From: Pelagihabitans sp963710535
GTDB lineage: Bacteria > Bacteroidota > Bacteroidia > Flavobacteriales > Flavobacteriaceae
Reading direction: 5' to 3'
NCBI GenBank assembly: GCA_963710535.1
Contig: CAVQAW010000010.1
Coordinates: 806,001-870,000 of the forward strand
DNA: 64,000 nt
In this document: in pieces, positions 36,352-45,913 of the stretch
Layout: every line of letters starts with the position of its first letter
Position numbering within the stretch: the stretch's first letter is position 1
Made by a program: the position numbers and the translations under genes
The notes under the pieces: generated by a model
What the model saw: the letters and a program-made list of their open reading frames with translations, nothing else
Told to the model about the DNA's origin: nothing
Databases searched by the model: none

Positions 36352-37632
36352 ATGCTGCCCATATTTCGAAAAATCCGCAAACAATTCGCCGACAACAACA
36401 AGCCCTTAAAATATTTGAGGTATGCAATAGGGGAAATCGTGCTTGTAGTAATCGGCATTTTGATCGCGCTACAAATCAATAATAATAACGAAGATCGTAT
36501 CCAAGCCAAAGAACTGGATGGTCTGATGAAAAGTATTTCCAGTGCCATTCAATCGGATATCGGATATCTGAGATTGCTTAGAACCGCCAGGGAAAGTATT
36601 GGGATAAAGTCAGATTCTATTTTCGATGCCTACATAGATGCCCAAAGCCCTAGTATGGCTTTTGAAGATTACGCTTTTGTGGCGAACACCTTCAATGAGT
36701 TGACGAATCTTATTTATTATCAGCCCAATCTTAGTGCTTTTGAAGCATTGAAAAATTCAATTTACTTATATAAACTCCAAGGTACGGATATTGAATTGTT
36801 GCTGAATACCTTCTACACTTCCGCCGAACGCCTGCAAAAACAGGAAGAAAGTTACAACCAGTCGGTGAAGGCCGATTATCAAACATGGTCCAATACTTTT
36901 AGAAATAAAGGAATTGACGTTTTTATGGCCCCTTGGGATTATATGGAAGAGGGTGGAACCCAAGCACGATTTTTGGAGGTTTTGAATGCCCAGGATACAA
37001 AAGCACTTTTTGCCAAAAGTTTTATCGAACTGAATATGACCCGTTTATACGATCAGCAAATCCTGCTGGGTGAAAAGTATATCGAAATGGTCGATAAGGG
37101 AGAAATGAATTTTGACGGGCAGACCAAAGTTGATTTTAGCGGTATTTTATATTCCTATTCGGAGGTCGGCATCCTGAACCTACTGGTCAATGGAAAGGTG
37201 CCTTCGGGCTTTGGGTTATTGTATGCACAATCCAGCAACAAATATTACTCAGGGATACAATTTGAGGATGACCATATTATTTTGACCTATCCTGAAAATA
37301 CGCTCGATTGGGGCTCGCCTTACTTTAATATCAAGGCCTTGAATGGTCGCGTAACCGAAATGGACTTCACAAATTTTGAAAAGGTGGTCCTGGAAATGAA
37401 AGGTGCGGCGGGTGGTGAGACCTTCGCCTTAATGATGAAAGACAAATATGACCTTCCCGACGGTACGGAATCAAGAGTTGATATCACATTGACCAATACC
37501 TGGGAAACTTATGAAGTGCCCATTGACCGATTTGAGACCGCAGACAAGAAAATCATAGAGACCCCCTTGGGCTTTGTTTTTTTGGGCGGCGAAGGAAGGA
37601 CGATCCATGTACGATCCATTCAATTTCAATAG
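36352..37632 (+). CDS. DUF6090-type membrane protein with extended C-terminus
   Basis: A 426-residue protein whose first ~45 residues are the DUF6090 anchor: MLPIFRKIRKQFADNNKPLKYLRYAIGEIVLVVIGILIALQINNNNED. The middle is helical and charged as in the paralogues at 7.6-9.1 kb. The last ~170 residues differ: a beta-rich region with GFGLLYAQSSNKYYSGIQFEDDHIILTYPE and later WETYEVPIDRFETADKKIIETPLGFVFLGGEGRTIHVRSIQF. The latter resembles carbohydrate-binding galactose-binding-like sandwiches. If so, the family anchor here carries a possible ligand-binding domain. Function unknown. Confidence 0.75.
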   Translation: MLPIFRKIRKQFADNNKPLKYLRYAIGEIVLVVIGILIALQINNNNEDRIQAKELDGLMKSISSAIQSDIGYLRLLRTARESIGIKSDSIFDAYIDAQSPSMAFEDYAFVANTFNELTNLIYYQPNLSAFEALKNSIYLYKLQGTDIELLLNTFYTSAERLQKQEESYNQSVKADYQTWSNTFRNKGIDVFMAPWDYMEEGGTQARFLEVLNAQDTKALFAKSFIELNMTRLYDQQILLGEKYIEMVDKGEMNFDGQTKVDFSGILYSYSEVGILNLLVNGKVPSGFGLLYAQSSNKYYSGIQFEDDHIILTYPENTLDWGSPYFNIKALNGRVTEMDFTNFEKVVLEMKGAAGGETFALMMKDKYDLPDGTESRVDITLTNTWETYEVPIDRFETADKKIIETPLGFVFLGGEGRTIHVRSIQFQ

Positions 37633-37730
37633 AAAGAAATAGAGAAAGTAGCCGTTAAAAGATCAACCGTTATAAAGCCTTGGAATAATCTTAAATAGGA
37701 GTCCGATGGGTCCTAAACGAAACAAAAAAT

Positions 37731-38087
37731 ATGGCGCAATTTTTAGGCATTGATGGCAAATATTATCCCGAGGGCAGTTTTCTGGGGCAGGATGGAAAGT
37801 ACTATCCCAAAGGGTCGTTTTTAGGCATGGATGGGAAATATTATCCCGAAGGCAGTTTCCTCGGCCAGGACGGGAAGTATTACCCAAAAGGATCGGTATT
37901 GGGAAGGGACGGAAAATACTATCCCGAGGGCAGTTTTTTGGGGCAGGATGGGAAGTACTATCCCAAAGGGTCCTTTTTGGGCATCGATGGAAAATACTAT
38001 CCTGAAGGCAGTTTCCTCGGCCAGGACGGCAAGTATTACCCCAAGGGATATCGACTGCACATGGATGGGAAATATTATCCCTCATAA
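37731..38087 (+). CDS. Protein of nine 13-residue DGKYYP repeats
   Basis: A 118-residue protein consisting almost only of nine 13-residue repeats, consensus LG-x-DGKYYP-E/K-GSF. The residue after the proline alternates Glu, Lys through the first eight repeats. The residue before Asp alternates between a variable one (I, M, R, I) and Gln. The true unit is therefore a 26-residue (78-bp) dimer, duplicated about four times. No signal peptide or membrane helix. The repeat is rich in Tyr, Gly and Pro and predicts a regular beta structure with alternating charge. I do not know a family with this repeat. Other frames of the same DNA are open only because of the periodicity. Confidence 0.7.
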   Translation: MAQFLGIDGKYYPEGSFLGQDGKYYPKGSFLGMDGKYYPEGSFLGQDGKYYPKGSVLGRDGKYYPEGSFLGQDGKYYPKGSFLGIDGKYYPEGSFLGQDGKYYPKGYRLHMDGKYYPS

Positions 38088-38150
38088 CCTTATTATCATT
38101 TTGGATCAGCATACAAAAAGAGGCAAGGAAAAAAAGAATTTTTAATGTCC

Positions 38151-38932
38151 CTTTCTTTTTTTCATCGCCAAAAAAAAACAAAAATAGGCCGGGGTTTCCC
38201 CGAAAAGGTCAGTGGAGGTACTCCTTTTAACGAAGGTTTTCAGCTTTGCCGGTCTCGACTCCGCTCGACCTGACAAGGCAACAACGTTAGCATTAAAATT
38301 CCATAGGAAACTATTCCCCTCCCGCGAGGGACCAGGGGTGGGTTTGGATCGGGTCTTTTGCCCAAAAAGCATATTTGGAGGGTCTTCTTTTTCTGTAGTG
38401 TAGCGAGCGGGGGCGTCTAGCCCTGGACCGCGTTCAGCCCGTGCGAGCGGTTCCCATGAGCACCGGCGAATGGGAAACACCTAATGAAAAAGTGTCCTTT
38501 TTACGCTTCTTTTTGGACAGGCAAAAAGAAGCAAGAGAAATATTTATATGTTTCTTTCTTTTTTTCATCGCCAAAAAAAGAAACAAAAAAGGCTAGGCTG
38601 ATTTTTCTTTTCTTGAAATCTACGCGATTTCCACGGCCGCACCATCCAGGCCGCTTCCGATGCTCGGAATGCTCTATGGATGGCTTCCCTCAAACACAGG
38701 TGAAAATCCCTTGATTTCTGGCAAAAACAAAAATAGGCCGGGTCTTTACCCCAAAAAGTTTATTGGGGGGTTATCTTTTTCTGTAGTGTAGTGAGCGCGG
38801 GCGTCTGAGCCCTGGACCGCGTTCAGCCCGTGCGAGCGGTTCCCATGAGCGCTAGCGAATGGGAAACACCTAATGAAAAAGTGTCCTTTTTGCGCCTCTT
38901 TTTGGACAAGCAAAAAGAGGCAAAGAAAATAA
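38151..38932 (+). repeat. Composite repeat cluster 1 (truncated B, R, D, A1, B1, A2)
   Basis: Contents in order: truncated B (38151-38195), R (38251-38274), D palindrome (~38320-38365), A1 (38384-38540), B1 (38551-38722), A2 (38774-38932). A1 and A2 share the CTGTAGTGTAG start, the CGGTTCCCATGAGC segment and the terminal hairpin. The D palindrome is imperfect here. Short reading frames in this block recur in other copies and are repeat products. Confidence 0.9.
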
Positions 38933-39170
38933 ACAAAAATAGACAAGGTCTTTTGCCCAAAAGACTACTGGTCCCCGATCCCGTATTGACCATGGCTTCT
39001 GCCCATATTCATCAAAACATTTCCTAAATTACAACTTCGCCCTACATGGTATAGCCTGGAAGGCAGTTTAACCGATATTTTTAATATGTGGTATCCACAA
39101 AGACTTGCTGGCTGTAAGGTCATGGCATATCTTTATCCAACATGCAACGCTTATCCCAAAATTTAGAAAA

Positions 39171-39653
39171 ATGACCGATTATTTAGTGACCGTAGACCAA
39201 GAAGAAATACCGATAAGTGTTTCAGCCGCTGAAACGTTGGACCTCATCAAGGTCGATAACGCGAATTTTCATCTCCTACGGCATCACCAAGCGTATGCCA
39301 TCGGCTTGGCCCATTCGGATTATTTAAAAAAAGTCTACCGGATCGTCGTCAATGGCAACAGTTATGAGGTAACGATCGCGGATGAATTTGACCTGCGGGT
39401 AAAAAAAATGGGGCTGCTGACCTCTACGTCCCAGAAAGTCAACTCCGTGAAAGCGCCCATGCCCGGATTGATCATCGATGTGATGGTAACTGCAGGGCAA
39501 ACGGTTTCGGAAGGCACCCCTTTATTGGTGCTCTCCGCGATGAAGATGGAGAACATTATCCTGTCACAAGGGGCGGGGATCGTAAAATCGATCGCTGTTA
39601 AGATCGATGATACCGTAGAAAAAGGACAGTTGATCATAGCAATGGAATCATAA
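39171..39653 (+). CDS. Biotin carboxyl carrier protein of acyl-CoA carboxylase
   Basis: A 160-residue protein. The C-terminal ~70 residues are a biotinyl domain: VKAPMPGLIIDVMVTAGQTVSEGTPLLVLSAMKMENIILSQGAGIVKSIAV, with the biotin-accepting lysine in AMKMEN. The N-terminal half is the shorter linker region found in separate BCCP subunits of propionyl-CoA-type carboxylases. It carries CO2 between the biotin carboxylase and the carboxyltransferase encoded immediately downstream (42-bp gap). ATG at 39171 chosen; the upstream extension has no family similarity. Confidence 0.9.
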   Translation: MTDYLVTVDQEEIPISVSAAETLDLIKVDNANFHLLRHHQAYAIGLAHSDYLKKVYRIVVNGNSYEVTIADEFDLRVKKMGLLTSTSQKVNSVKAPMPGLIIDVMVTAGQTVSEGTPLLVLSAMKMENIILSQGAGIVKSIAVKIDDTVEKGQLIIAMES

Positions 39654-39695
39654 GAATCCCGCCTTTATCGAAATGACCAAAAAAGAACTTGATCC

Positions 39696-41171
39696 ATGAA
39701 AAAAATACTGGTTGCCAACCGTGGTGAAATCGCGCTCCGAATTATGAAGACCGCCCGCAAAATGGGCATAAAAACGGTTGCCGTGTATTCGGAAGCCGAT
39801 CGCTGGTCGCCCCATGTGAAATTTGCCGATGAGGCGGTATTCCTGGGGAAGGCGCCTTCTTCCGAGTCGTACCTGGCCATGGAAAAAGTGATGGCTGCCG
39901 CAAAGGAAACGGCGGCTGATGCCATCCACCCCGGCTACGGGTTCCTAAGTGAAAACGATGTTTTTGCACAAATGGTGGTAGACCACGGAATTGTTTTTAT
40001 CGGGCCAAGACCACACGCCATAAAGCTCATGGGCAACAAGTTGGCGGCAAAAGAAGCGGTACGTGATTACCAGATCCCCATGGTCCCCGGTACGGAAGAA
40101 GCCATTTCCGATGTGGTCCTGGCCAAAAAAATCGCACGGCAAATAGGGTTCCCCATTTTGATCAAAGCTGCGGCAGGAGGCGGTGGCAAGGGCATGCGGA
40201 TCGTAGGTTCATTGGAAGAGTTGCCCGAACAGATGAACCGTGCCATCAGTGAGGCGCAGGCCGCTTTTGGCGATGGGGCCGTTTTTATCGAGAAGTACAT
40301 CGCTTCCCCCCGGCATATTGAAATTCAGGTGCTCGCCGATAGCGCCGGCCATACCGTACATCTTTTTGAGCGGGAATGCAGCATACAGCGAAGGCACCAA
40401 AAAGTGATCGAGGAGGCCCCCTCCTCAGTGCTCACGCCCGAACTTAGGGCTGCCATGGGCGAAGCGGCGGTTAAGGTGGCCAAAGCCTGTGATTATATGG
40501 GGGCGGGCACCGTTGAGTTTTTGTTGGATGCGGAAATGAATTTTTATTTCCTCGAGATGAATACCCGGTTGCAGGTAGAACATCCGGTCACCGAATGGAT
40601 CACCGGCATAGACCTGGTCGAACAACAGATCAAGATTGCCAGAGGGGAACCCTTGGCATTCGTCCAGGAAGATTTGCGCATACAGGGCCACGCGCTGGAG
40701 GTGCGCGTATATGCCGAAGACCCATTGGACAATTTTATGCCCAGTATAGGTACTTTGTCTACGTACAGGAGGCCTGAAGGGGCCGGCATTCGTTTGGATG
40801 ATGGTTTCGAGGAAGGGATGGCGGTCCCTATTTATTATGACCCCATGCTTTCGAAGTTGATCACCTACGGAAAAAATAGGGAGGAAGCCATTCAACGCAT
40901 GATCGAGGCCATCGACCAGTACCAGATCGAAGGCGTGGCCACCACCTTGGCGTTCGGCAAATTTGTCTGTGAACATGAAGCCTTCACTTCGGGGGACTTT
41001 GATACCCATTTTGTCAAAAACCATTATTCCCCAGAAGCACTTGCAGAACAATACGCAGAGGAACGCAAAATTGCGGCACTCGTTGGACTGCGGTTGCATC
41101 TTGAAAATCAAAAAATACTGAAGAAGCCCGTTATGGGGCCGAGCCTTTGGAAAAAAAGCAGGACCCAGTAG
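39696..41171 (+). CDS. accC: Biotin carboxylase subunit of acyl-CoA carboxylase
   Basis: A 491-residue ATP-grasp biotin carboxylase. It starts KKILVANRGEIALRIMKTARKMGIKTVAVYSEAD. ATP-binding loop: KAAAGGGGKGMRIV; catalytic region: RECSIQRRHQKVIEEAPS and EMNTRLQVEHPVTEWITGIDLVEQQI; then the C-terminal domain GHALEVRVYAEDP. It carboxylates biotin on the BCCP using bicarbonate and ATP. It lies between the BCCP gene and the carboxyltransferase gene (25-bp gap), forming one operon. Length is slightly above the usual ~450. Confidence 0.93.
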   Translation: MKKILVANRGEIALRIMKTARKMGIKTVAVYSEADRWSPHVKFADEAVFLGKAPSSESYLAMEKVMAAAKETAADAIHPGYGFLSENDVFAQMVVDHGIVFIGPRPHAIKLMGNKLAAKEAVRDYQIPMVPGTEEAISDVVLAKKIARQIGFPILIKAAAGGGGKGMRIVGSLEELPEQMNRAISEAQAAFGDGAVFIEKYIASPRHIEIQVLADSAGHTVHLFERECSIQRRHQKVIEEAPSSVLTPELRAAMGEAAVKVAKACDYMGAGTVEFLLDAEMNFYFLEMNTRLQVEHPVTEWITGIDLVEQQIKIARGEPLAFVQEDLRIQGHALEVRVYAEDPLDNFMPSIGTLSTYRRPEGAGIRLDDGFEEGMAVPIYYDPMLSKLITYGKNREEAIQRMIEAIDQYQIEGVATTLAFGKFVCEHEAFTSGDFDTHFVKNHYSPEALAEQYAEERKIAALVGLRLHLENQKILKKPVMGPSLWKKSRTQ

Positions 41172-41196
41172 CACAAACCCGTTTAACATCGCCCAC

Positions 41197-42738
41197 ATGA
41201 AATCAAAAAAGCAGATCCTGGAAGAAAAATTAGCACAGTCCCGCTTGGGAGGCGGTCAACAGCGCATTGAAAAACAACATGCCAAGGGAAAATTGACGGC
41301 CCATGAGCGGCTCCATTTTTTATTGGATGAGGGCTCTTTTGAAGAAATGGGGGCTTTGGTGACCCATCGTACCTCAGACTTTGGGATGGAAAAAGAACTC
41401 TATTATGGCGATGGGGTGGTCACCGGCCATGGCACCATCAACGGGAGGCAGGTATGTGTTTTTGCCCAAGATTTTACGGTTTTTGGGGGCGCCCTATCGG
41501 AAACCCATGCCGAGAAGATCTGTAAGATAATGGACATCGCCCTGAAAATCGGGGTTCCCATTATCGGTTTGAACGATAGCGGGGGCGCACGAATCCAAGA
41601 AGGGGTGCGGTCGCTGGGGGGCTATGCCGATATCTTTTATAGAAATGTGATGGCCTCCGGGGTAGTCCCGCAAATATCCGCGATCATGGGGCCCTGTGCG
41701 GGCGGAGCCGTATATTCCCCAGCCATGACCGACTTTATCCTCATGGTAGAAAACACCAGTTATATGTTCGTGACGGGACCCAATGTGGTAAAAACGGTCA
41801 CGAACGAATCGGTGACTTCGGAAGAGCTGGGAGGCGCCTTAACGCACGCCACGAAATCGGGGGTGACGCATATGACCGCAGTGAACGACCTGGAATGCCT
41901 CGATCAGATCAAACGAATGATCGGTTATATGCCGCAGAACTGTGAAGATGCCCCTGAAGATCTTCCCTATGCCCTGGCCGATGAAACCCGGGAGGTACTG
42001 GAGGAAATTGTCCCTGAAAATGCCAGTCAGCCTTACGATATGCGCCATGTGATCCATGGGATCATCGATGCGGAAACATTTTGTGAGATCCATAAAGACT
42101 ATGCGGAAAATATCGTGGTCGGTTTTGCGAGACTGGCCGGTAAAAGTATCGGCATCGTCGCGAATCAGCCTATGCATTTGGCGGGGGTGCTCGATGTGGA
42201 CAGTTCCAAAAAGGCGGCCCGTTTTACCCGTTTTTGCGATTGCTTCAACATTCCCCTTTTGGTTTTGGTGGATGTGCCCGGATTTCTTCCCGGTACCGAT
42301 CAGGAATGGAAAGGAATCATCATGAATGGCGCAAAACTGTTATATGCGCTGAGCGAGGCAACGGTTCCGAAAGTGACGGTGATTACCAGAAAAGCCTATG
42401 GTGGCGCCTACGATGTGATGAACTCAAAACATATAGGTGCCGACATGAACTATGCCTGGCCCAGTGCCGAGATCGCCGTCATGGGGGCGAAGGGGGCCAG
42501 CGAGATCATATTCAGGAAAGAAATCGTTGCCGCAAAAGACCCTCAAGCGAAATTGGCCGAAAAAGAGGCCGAGTATGCCGAAAAATTCGCTAACCCCTAC
42601 AGCGCCGCCGAGCGAGGATTTATCGATGAGGTCATTCTCCCCAAAAATACCCGAAACAAATTGATCAAGGCCTACGCCTTGCTGCAAAACAAAGTGGCCA
42701 CCCTGCCCAAGAAAAAGCATGGCAATATTCCTCTATAA
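41197..42738 (+). CDS. pccB: Acyl-CoA carboxylase beta subunit (propionyl-CoA carboxylase type)
   Basis: A 513-residue carboxyltransferase of the crotonase fold, normal size for PccB. Landmarks: KLTAHERLHFLLDEGSFEEMG at the start, FGGALSETHAEKICKIMDIALKIGVPIIGLNDSGGARIQEGV, GPCAGGAVYSPAMTDFI (first oxyanion region), FCDCFNIPLLVLVDVPGFLPGTDQEWKGII and TRKAYGGAYDVMNSKHIGAD (second). It moves CO2 from biotin to an acyl-CoA, most likely propionyl-CoA giving methylmalonyl-CoA. The matching epimerase lies at 55.25 kb. Last gene of the trio. Confidence 0.92.
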   Translation: MKSKKQILEEKLAQSRLGGGQQRIEKQHAKGKLTAHERLHFLLDEGSFEEMGALVTHRTSDFGMEKELYYGDGVVTGHGTINGRQVCVFAQDFTVFGGALSETHAEKICKIMDIALKIGVPIIGLNDSGGARIQEGVRSLGGYADIFYRNVMASGVVPQISAIMGPCAGGAVYSPAMTDFILMVENTSYMFVTGPNVVKTVTNESVTSEELGGALTHATKSGVTHMTAVNDLECLDQIKRMIGYMPQNCEDAPEDLPYALADETREVLEEIVPENASQPYDMRHVIHGIIDAETFCEIHKDYAENIVVGFARLAGKSIGIVANQPMHLAGVLDVDSSKKAARFTRFCDCFNIPLLVLVDVPGFLPGTDQEWKGIIMNGAKLLYALSEATVPKVTVITRKAYGGAYDVMNSKHIGADMNYAWPSAEIAVMGAKGASEIIFRKEIVAAKDPQAKLAEKEAEYAEKFANPYSAAERGFIDEVILPKNTRNKLIKAYALLQNKVATLPKKKHGNIPL

Positions 42739-42820
42739 GCTTGTTCAGCTTGGAATTTGAAAATTGACCGGATTTCCTTTAACGAAGGTTTTCAGAAATA
42801 GTGGTGTTGCCAGCTATGCC

Positions 42821-43475
42821 GGTCTCGACGCCGCTCGACCTGACAAGGCATCAATTCCAAGAATCCGATTTCTATTGGAAACTATTCCCCTCCCGGGAGG
42901 GGCCAGGGGTGGGTTTGGATCGGTTCTTGTGCCCAAAAAGAGGCCCATAAAAAAATAATTCTTATTGTTCTTTTCTTTTTTTCATCGCCAAAAAAAGAAA
43001 CAAAAAACGCTAGGCTGATTTTTCTTTTCTTGAAAGGGTCGTTGGTGAGTTATCTTTTTCTGTAGTGTAGCGATCAGGGGCGTCAAGAACGCGGGAAACC
43101 ATGGACCGCGTTCAGCCCGTGCGAGCGGTTCCCATGAGCGCCAGCGAATGGGAAACACCTAACGAAAAAGTGTCCTTTTTGCGCCTCTTTTTGGACAAGC
43201 AAAAAGAGGCAAAAAGAAATATAGGCCGGGGTTTTCCCGAAAAGGTCAGTGGGATTAATAGGATACCTTGAGACTTGGTGCATGTGATTTGGAATTTAAG
43301 TCTCGGAGGAAGGTACCCTGCGAAGCAAAACGGGATATGAAGGTTGCCAGCTATGCCGGTCTCGACGCCGCTCGACCTGACAAGGCATCAATTTTACGAA
43401 TCGAATTTCTATTGGAAACTTTTCCCCTCCCGGGAGGGGCCAGGGGTGGGTTTTGATCGGTTCTTTTGCTCAAAA
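42821..43475 (+). repeat. Composite repeat cluster 2 (R, D, partial B, A3, R, D)
   Basis: R (42821-42844), D (~42890-42945, perfect CCCCTCCCGGGAGGGG), B truncated after its first third (42970-43036), A3 (43053-43215), a second R (43358-43381) and a second D (~43423-43475). The R-D pair appears twice within 600 bp with the same internal spacing. The ~250 bp after it, to the cyclase gene, has no feature I can name. Confidence 0.9.
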
Positions 43476-43733
43476 GGTCATTGGCGCCATATGATACCTT
43501 AGAATATGTTACTTGTGATTTTGCACAACTTAGTTCGTACTTCAAACTTCGCCCATACAAAAAAGCTTCCCTTTCCTCCTGATTTAAGTTCGAACATCCC
43601 CTTAAAATAAGGGGCTCTTTTTAAATCAAGAAGTGATCCCTATCTCTATCTTTATGGTACTTGTTTGAAGAGGTATTCGCAAGGAGGTACTATTTGATGA
43701 AGGTGGTAAATAATTGAAACCAATTTATTCACA

Positions 43734-45767
43734 ATGTCACAATCGCGTCAGCTGGCAGCCATTATGTTTACTGATATTGTCGGATATACCTCCTTGATGG
43801 GCAATGATGAACACAGGGCCTTTGAATTGTTGAACAAAAACCGGCAAATACAAAAACCCATCATTGAACAATTCAATGGCAGATGGATCAAAGAAATGGG
43901 GGATGGGGTCATGGCCAGTTTCAATACTGTTTCCGATGCGGTGAATGCGGCCATTAAAATGCAGGAAAATTGCAATGCCCTTAGAGAATTCCAATTACGG
44001 ATCGGGATCCATTTGGGAGAAGTGGTTTTTGAGGATGGGGATGTTTTCGGGGATGGGGTGAACATCGCTTCACGCATACAGGCCATCGCCGATCCCGGCA
44101 GCATTTTTATCTCGGAAGTGGTTCATGACAACGTGCTCAACAAGAAAGAAATTGTCACCCGGTTCGTAAGAGCGCAATCTCTAAAAAACGTAAAAGAACC
44201 TGTAAAGATTTACCAGGTGATCACGGAAACGAATGCCGTTGTTCCATCGTCTCGAATGGCATGGATCATAAAACACAAAACAAAGGCCATTTTGGTTTTT
44301 TTGATTGCAATGGCCTTATTGGCATCGGGATATATTCTGATGAACTTCCGTGCCCCCAAAAAACTTGCCCCTGTAACCGGTGTAAAATCGATTGCGATCC
44401 TTCCATTTACCGATATGAGCCCAGGGAAAGACCAGGAATATCTCAGCGACGGATTGGCCGATGAAATTATCAATTCAATTGCCATCATAAAAGATTTGAA
44501 GGTGATCGGGCGCACTTCCTCCTTTCAATACAAAGGAAAAGATTTCGATGCCCGTACGATAGGAGAAAAACTGAATGTGAATATCATCCTCGAAGGTAGC
44601 ATCCAAAAATCGGGGAATAGGCTCAGGATCATCACCAAGCTTATCAGTGTAAAAGAAGATTCTACCATATGGTCGCAACAATTCGATAAGGAATCCCAGG
44701 ATATTTTTGCGATCCAGGACAGCATTGCCAATAAAATAGTGGAGAAACTCAAAATTACGCTTTCCTCCGAGGAAAAACCAAGGTTGGCGAAGCAGCACAC
44801 AGACCCCGAAGTATATTCGCTCTACCTCAAAGGCATGCACACCTATAAAGAACAGGATTATGACAAGAGCATTGAATACAACCAACGCGCGATCGCGCTT
44901 GATTCGACCTTTGCGCCCTCCTATGCCTATCTTGCCTTGGCCATGATTTGGAAAATCAATGGTTCGGGCACATTTACCGATGTAAATGCCATTCGGGAAA
45001 CCAAAGAATTTGCGGCCAGATCCATTGCGCTCGATCCCAATCTTGCCGAAGGCTATTCTGCGCTTGCCCTTTTGGCATGGACCATTGAACTCGATTTTCC
45101 TGTTTCAAAAATAAACTTTGAAAAATCGATCGAGCTCAATCCTTCGGCCTCCCTGATCAAAAACAGGTATGCTTATTTCCTGCTTTGGATGGGCGACTTC
45201 GATAAAGCGGAACAACTGGGACTGGATGCGATCGGTTCCGACCCGGCCGACTGGAACGGTTATGTAATCGTTGCCAACGCCAATATGTACAAGAAGCGAT
45301 TTGCGGAAGCCGAAAAATACATCGCGGAAGGGAAAGAACTATTTCCGGAAAACTTCAATTTTGACCATCTGCGTTTAGCCTCTGCATTTTATTCCGGACA
45401 CTATGCAAGTGTCATCAAAGAACTCAATGCCCGTATATCAAAAAACGCCTCGTCCGTTTCCGAGTACCTTTTGTCTTTACTGTGCATTTCCTATTTAAAA
45501 GAAGGGAACCGCGCCGAAAGCGACAAGGTGCTGCGTCAACTCCAAGAAATGCGCAGCAGTCCGAATTCCAGTGTCGACTACAACCTTGCAAGGATATATG
45601 CACAGGGTCAGATGACAGACTCCTGTTTTACCAGCCTGGAAAGATCCTTCTTAAAAAGGGAACCCGCATTGATCTTGTTAAAGATCGATCCGCTCTTCGA
45701 TCATTTAAAAAAAGACCCACGCTACCAGAAACTATATCACCAGTATGGTTTTGACAGGTATAAATAA
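43734..45767 (+). CDS. Class III adenylate/guanylate cyclase with TolB-like and TPR regions
   Basis: A 677-residue protein. Residues 1-165 are a class III nucleotide cyclase: AIMFTDIVGYTSLMG (first metal Asp), EMGDGVMASF (second metal Asp), FGDGVNIASRIQAIADPG with the Asn/Arg transition-state pair. All catalytic positions I can identify are present, so it should be active. A single membrane helix (ILVFLIAMALLASGYILM, ~190) separates it from a TolB/FlgO-like domain (KSIAILPFTDMSPGKDQEYLSDGLADEI). TPR repeats follow from ~360 (YLKGMHTYKEQDYDKSIEYNQRAIALDSTFAPSYAYLALA). The cyclase lies on the cytoplasmic side and the rest would face the periplasm. cAMP versus cGMP is not determined. Confidence 0.88.
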   Translation: MSQSRQLAAIMFTDIVGYTSLMGNDEHRAFELLNKNRQIQKPIIEQFNGRWIKEMGDGVMASFNTVSDAVNAAIKMQENCNALREFQLRIGIHLGEVVFEDGDVFGDGVNIASRIQAIADPGSIFISEVVHDNVLNKKEIVTRFVRAQSLKNVKEPVKIYQVITETNAVVPSSRMAWIIKHKTKAILVFLIAMALLASGYILMNFRAPKKLAPVTGVKSIAILPFTDMSPGKDQEYLSDGLADEIINSIAIIKDLKVIGRTSSFQYKGKDFDARTIGEKLNVNIILEGSIQKSGNRLRIITKLISVKEDSTIWSQQFDKESQDIFAIQDSIANKIVEKLKITLSSEEKPRLAKQHTDPEVYSLYLKGMHTYKEQDYDKSIEYNQRAIALDSTFAPSYAYLALAMIWKINGSGTFTDVNAIRETKEFAARSIALDPNLAEGYSALALLAWTIELDFPVSKINFEKSIELNPSASLIKNRYAYFLLWMGDFDKAEQLGLDAIGSDPADWNGYVIVANANMYKKRFAEAEKYIAEGKELFPENFNFDHLRLASAFYSGHYASVIKELNARISKNASSVSEYLLSLLCISYLKEGNRAESDKVLRQLQEMRSSPNSSVDYNLARIYAQGQMTDSCFTSLERSFLKREPALILLKIDPLFDHLKKDPRYQKLYHQYGFDRYK

Positions 45768-45913
45768 TTTTATGGAAGCAGGTGTTCATGCCCACATGAA
45801 CAGCTGTTGAAAAGTATTTTTAATTTTCAAAGCAAATGACCCAACTGGTACTTGGAATTTGTTACCTACCAATACCTAGGCCGTTGGCCCTGCCCAAAAG
45901 GCCGTTGGCAGCC

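Noticed and set aside
37663..38181. Minus-strand frame of 172 residues opposite the DGKYYP repeat gene
   Set aside because: Open only because the 39-bp periodicity lacks stops in several frames. The plus frame has the sensible start, stop and residue pattern.
38484..38714. Recurring 70-90 residue frame starting MKKCPFYASFW, also near 46014, 51081 and 53954
   Set aside because: It runs through modules A and B in each copy, with changing C-termini and frame ends. It is a by-product of the repeats and shows no protein-level constraint I can see.
40425..41198. Long minus-strand frame of 257 residues opposite the biotin carboxylase gene
   Set aside because: Antisense of a clear enzyme gene, no recognisable domain, no promoter.
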